A DNA stretch of 13,997 nucleotides from Nitrososphaeraceae archaeon (GTDB taxonomy: Archaea; Thermoproteota; Nitrososphaeria; Nitrososphaerales; Nitrosopumilaceae), in NCBI GenBank assembly GCA_025922755.1, contig JAICHE010000010.1, positions 1-13,997 on the forward strand, in the 5' to 3' direction. The translations under genes and the position numbers were made by a program. Shown here piece by piece: positions 13,875 to 13,997 of this stretch. A model generated the notes under the pieces. The model was not told where the DNA came from. It worked only from the letters and a program-made list of their open reading frames with translations, and did not search any database. Position 1 is the first letter of the stretch; each line of letters opens with the position of its first letter.

Positions 13875-13997
13875 ATGAGTAGCAACTTCTATAACTGTGA
13901 TTGCACTAAAAGCTTCATGCCAGGCGTGATGATTGTAGAAAACTCGGACAAACCACTTTGGTTGGTAAAAAAACTACTCTCTTCAATAAATTACGAG
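13875..13997 (+). CDS. N-terminal part of an unidentified protein (cut by window edge)
   Basis: An open frame from ATG runs 41 codons to the end of the window without a stop. It begins MSSNFYNCDCTKSF, with a Cys-x-Cys pair at residues 8 and 10, followed by a mixed stretch (PGVMIVENSDKPLWLVKKLL) that could be a strand and a helix. I do not recognise the family, and too little is present to infer a function. Support for it being real comes from the TATA box at suitable spacing and its head-to-head arrangement with the four-cysteine protein gene. Confidence 0.5.
   Translation, partial: MSSNFYNCDCTKSFMPGVMIVENSDKPLWLVKKLLSSINYE

Noticed and set aside
1..13997. CRISPR array, insertion sequence, integrase or att site
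   Set aside because: No regularly spaced repeats, transposase or integrase motifs, or terminal inverted repeats flanking genes were seen on either strand.

Overview
The window looks like chromosomal DNA of an ammonia-oxidising archaeon of the Nitrosopumilus/Nitrosarchaeum kind (Nitrososphaerota, formerly Thaumarchaeota). The evidence is low G+C (about one third by eye), archaeal or eukaryal-type information genes (deoxyhypusine synthase, archaeal-type ProRS with a C-terminal Cys4 zinc site, PAC2 proteasome chaperone, SMC), TATA-like boxes 25-29 bp upstream of start codons with no Shine-Dalgarno leader, many TTG starts, and very tight gene packing. I recognise the species group from protein style only; no search was run.

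Layout. 10-1741 (minus): a PAC2-family proteasome-assembly chaperone downstream of deoxyhypusine synthase. 1839-2933 (plus): myo-inositol-1-phosphate synthase, divergent from deoxyhypusine synthase across a 97-bp promoter region with a 13-bp palindrome midway between the two TATA boxes. 2937-3674 (minus): a nitrilase-superfamily amidohydrolase, convergent with the synthase at 3 bp. 3675-3921: a 247-bp promoter region with a possible 59-codon ORF running into the next gene. 3922-7446 (plus): SMC. 7443-8405 (minus): an oligopeptide-type ABC ATPase whose stop codon overlaps that of SMC. 8502-9524 (plus) and 9527-10837 (minus): EgtD and EgtB, a convergent ergothioneine pair. 10850-11926 (minus): RlmN, 12 bp upstream of egtB. 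11977-13419 (minus): prolyl-tRNA synthetase. 13506-13796 (minus): a small four-cysteine protein of unknown function. 13875 onward (plus): the first 41 codons of an unidentified gene.

How the genes relate. Most of the window is housekeeping: translation (deoxyhypusine synthase for aIF5A, ProRS, RlmN), protein turnover (PAC2), chromosome structure (SMC) and inositol lipid precursor synthesis. The accessory part is the ergothioneine pair: EgtD trimethylates histidine to hercynine and EgtB adds sulfur from a thiol using iron and O2. No EgtA, EgtC or EgtE is present, and the EgtB C-terminus lacks residues I associate with gamma-glutamylcysteine binding, which points to the shorter route using free cysteine.

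I see no CRISPR array, transposon, integrase, tRNA, rRNA or defence island. I did not find a clearly new biological system. The best leads are the minimal ergothioneine pathway, the bacterial-type RlmN linked to egtB, the leaderless TTG starts, and the small Cys4 protein.
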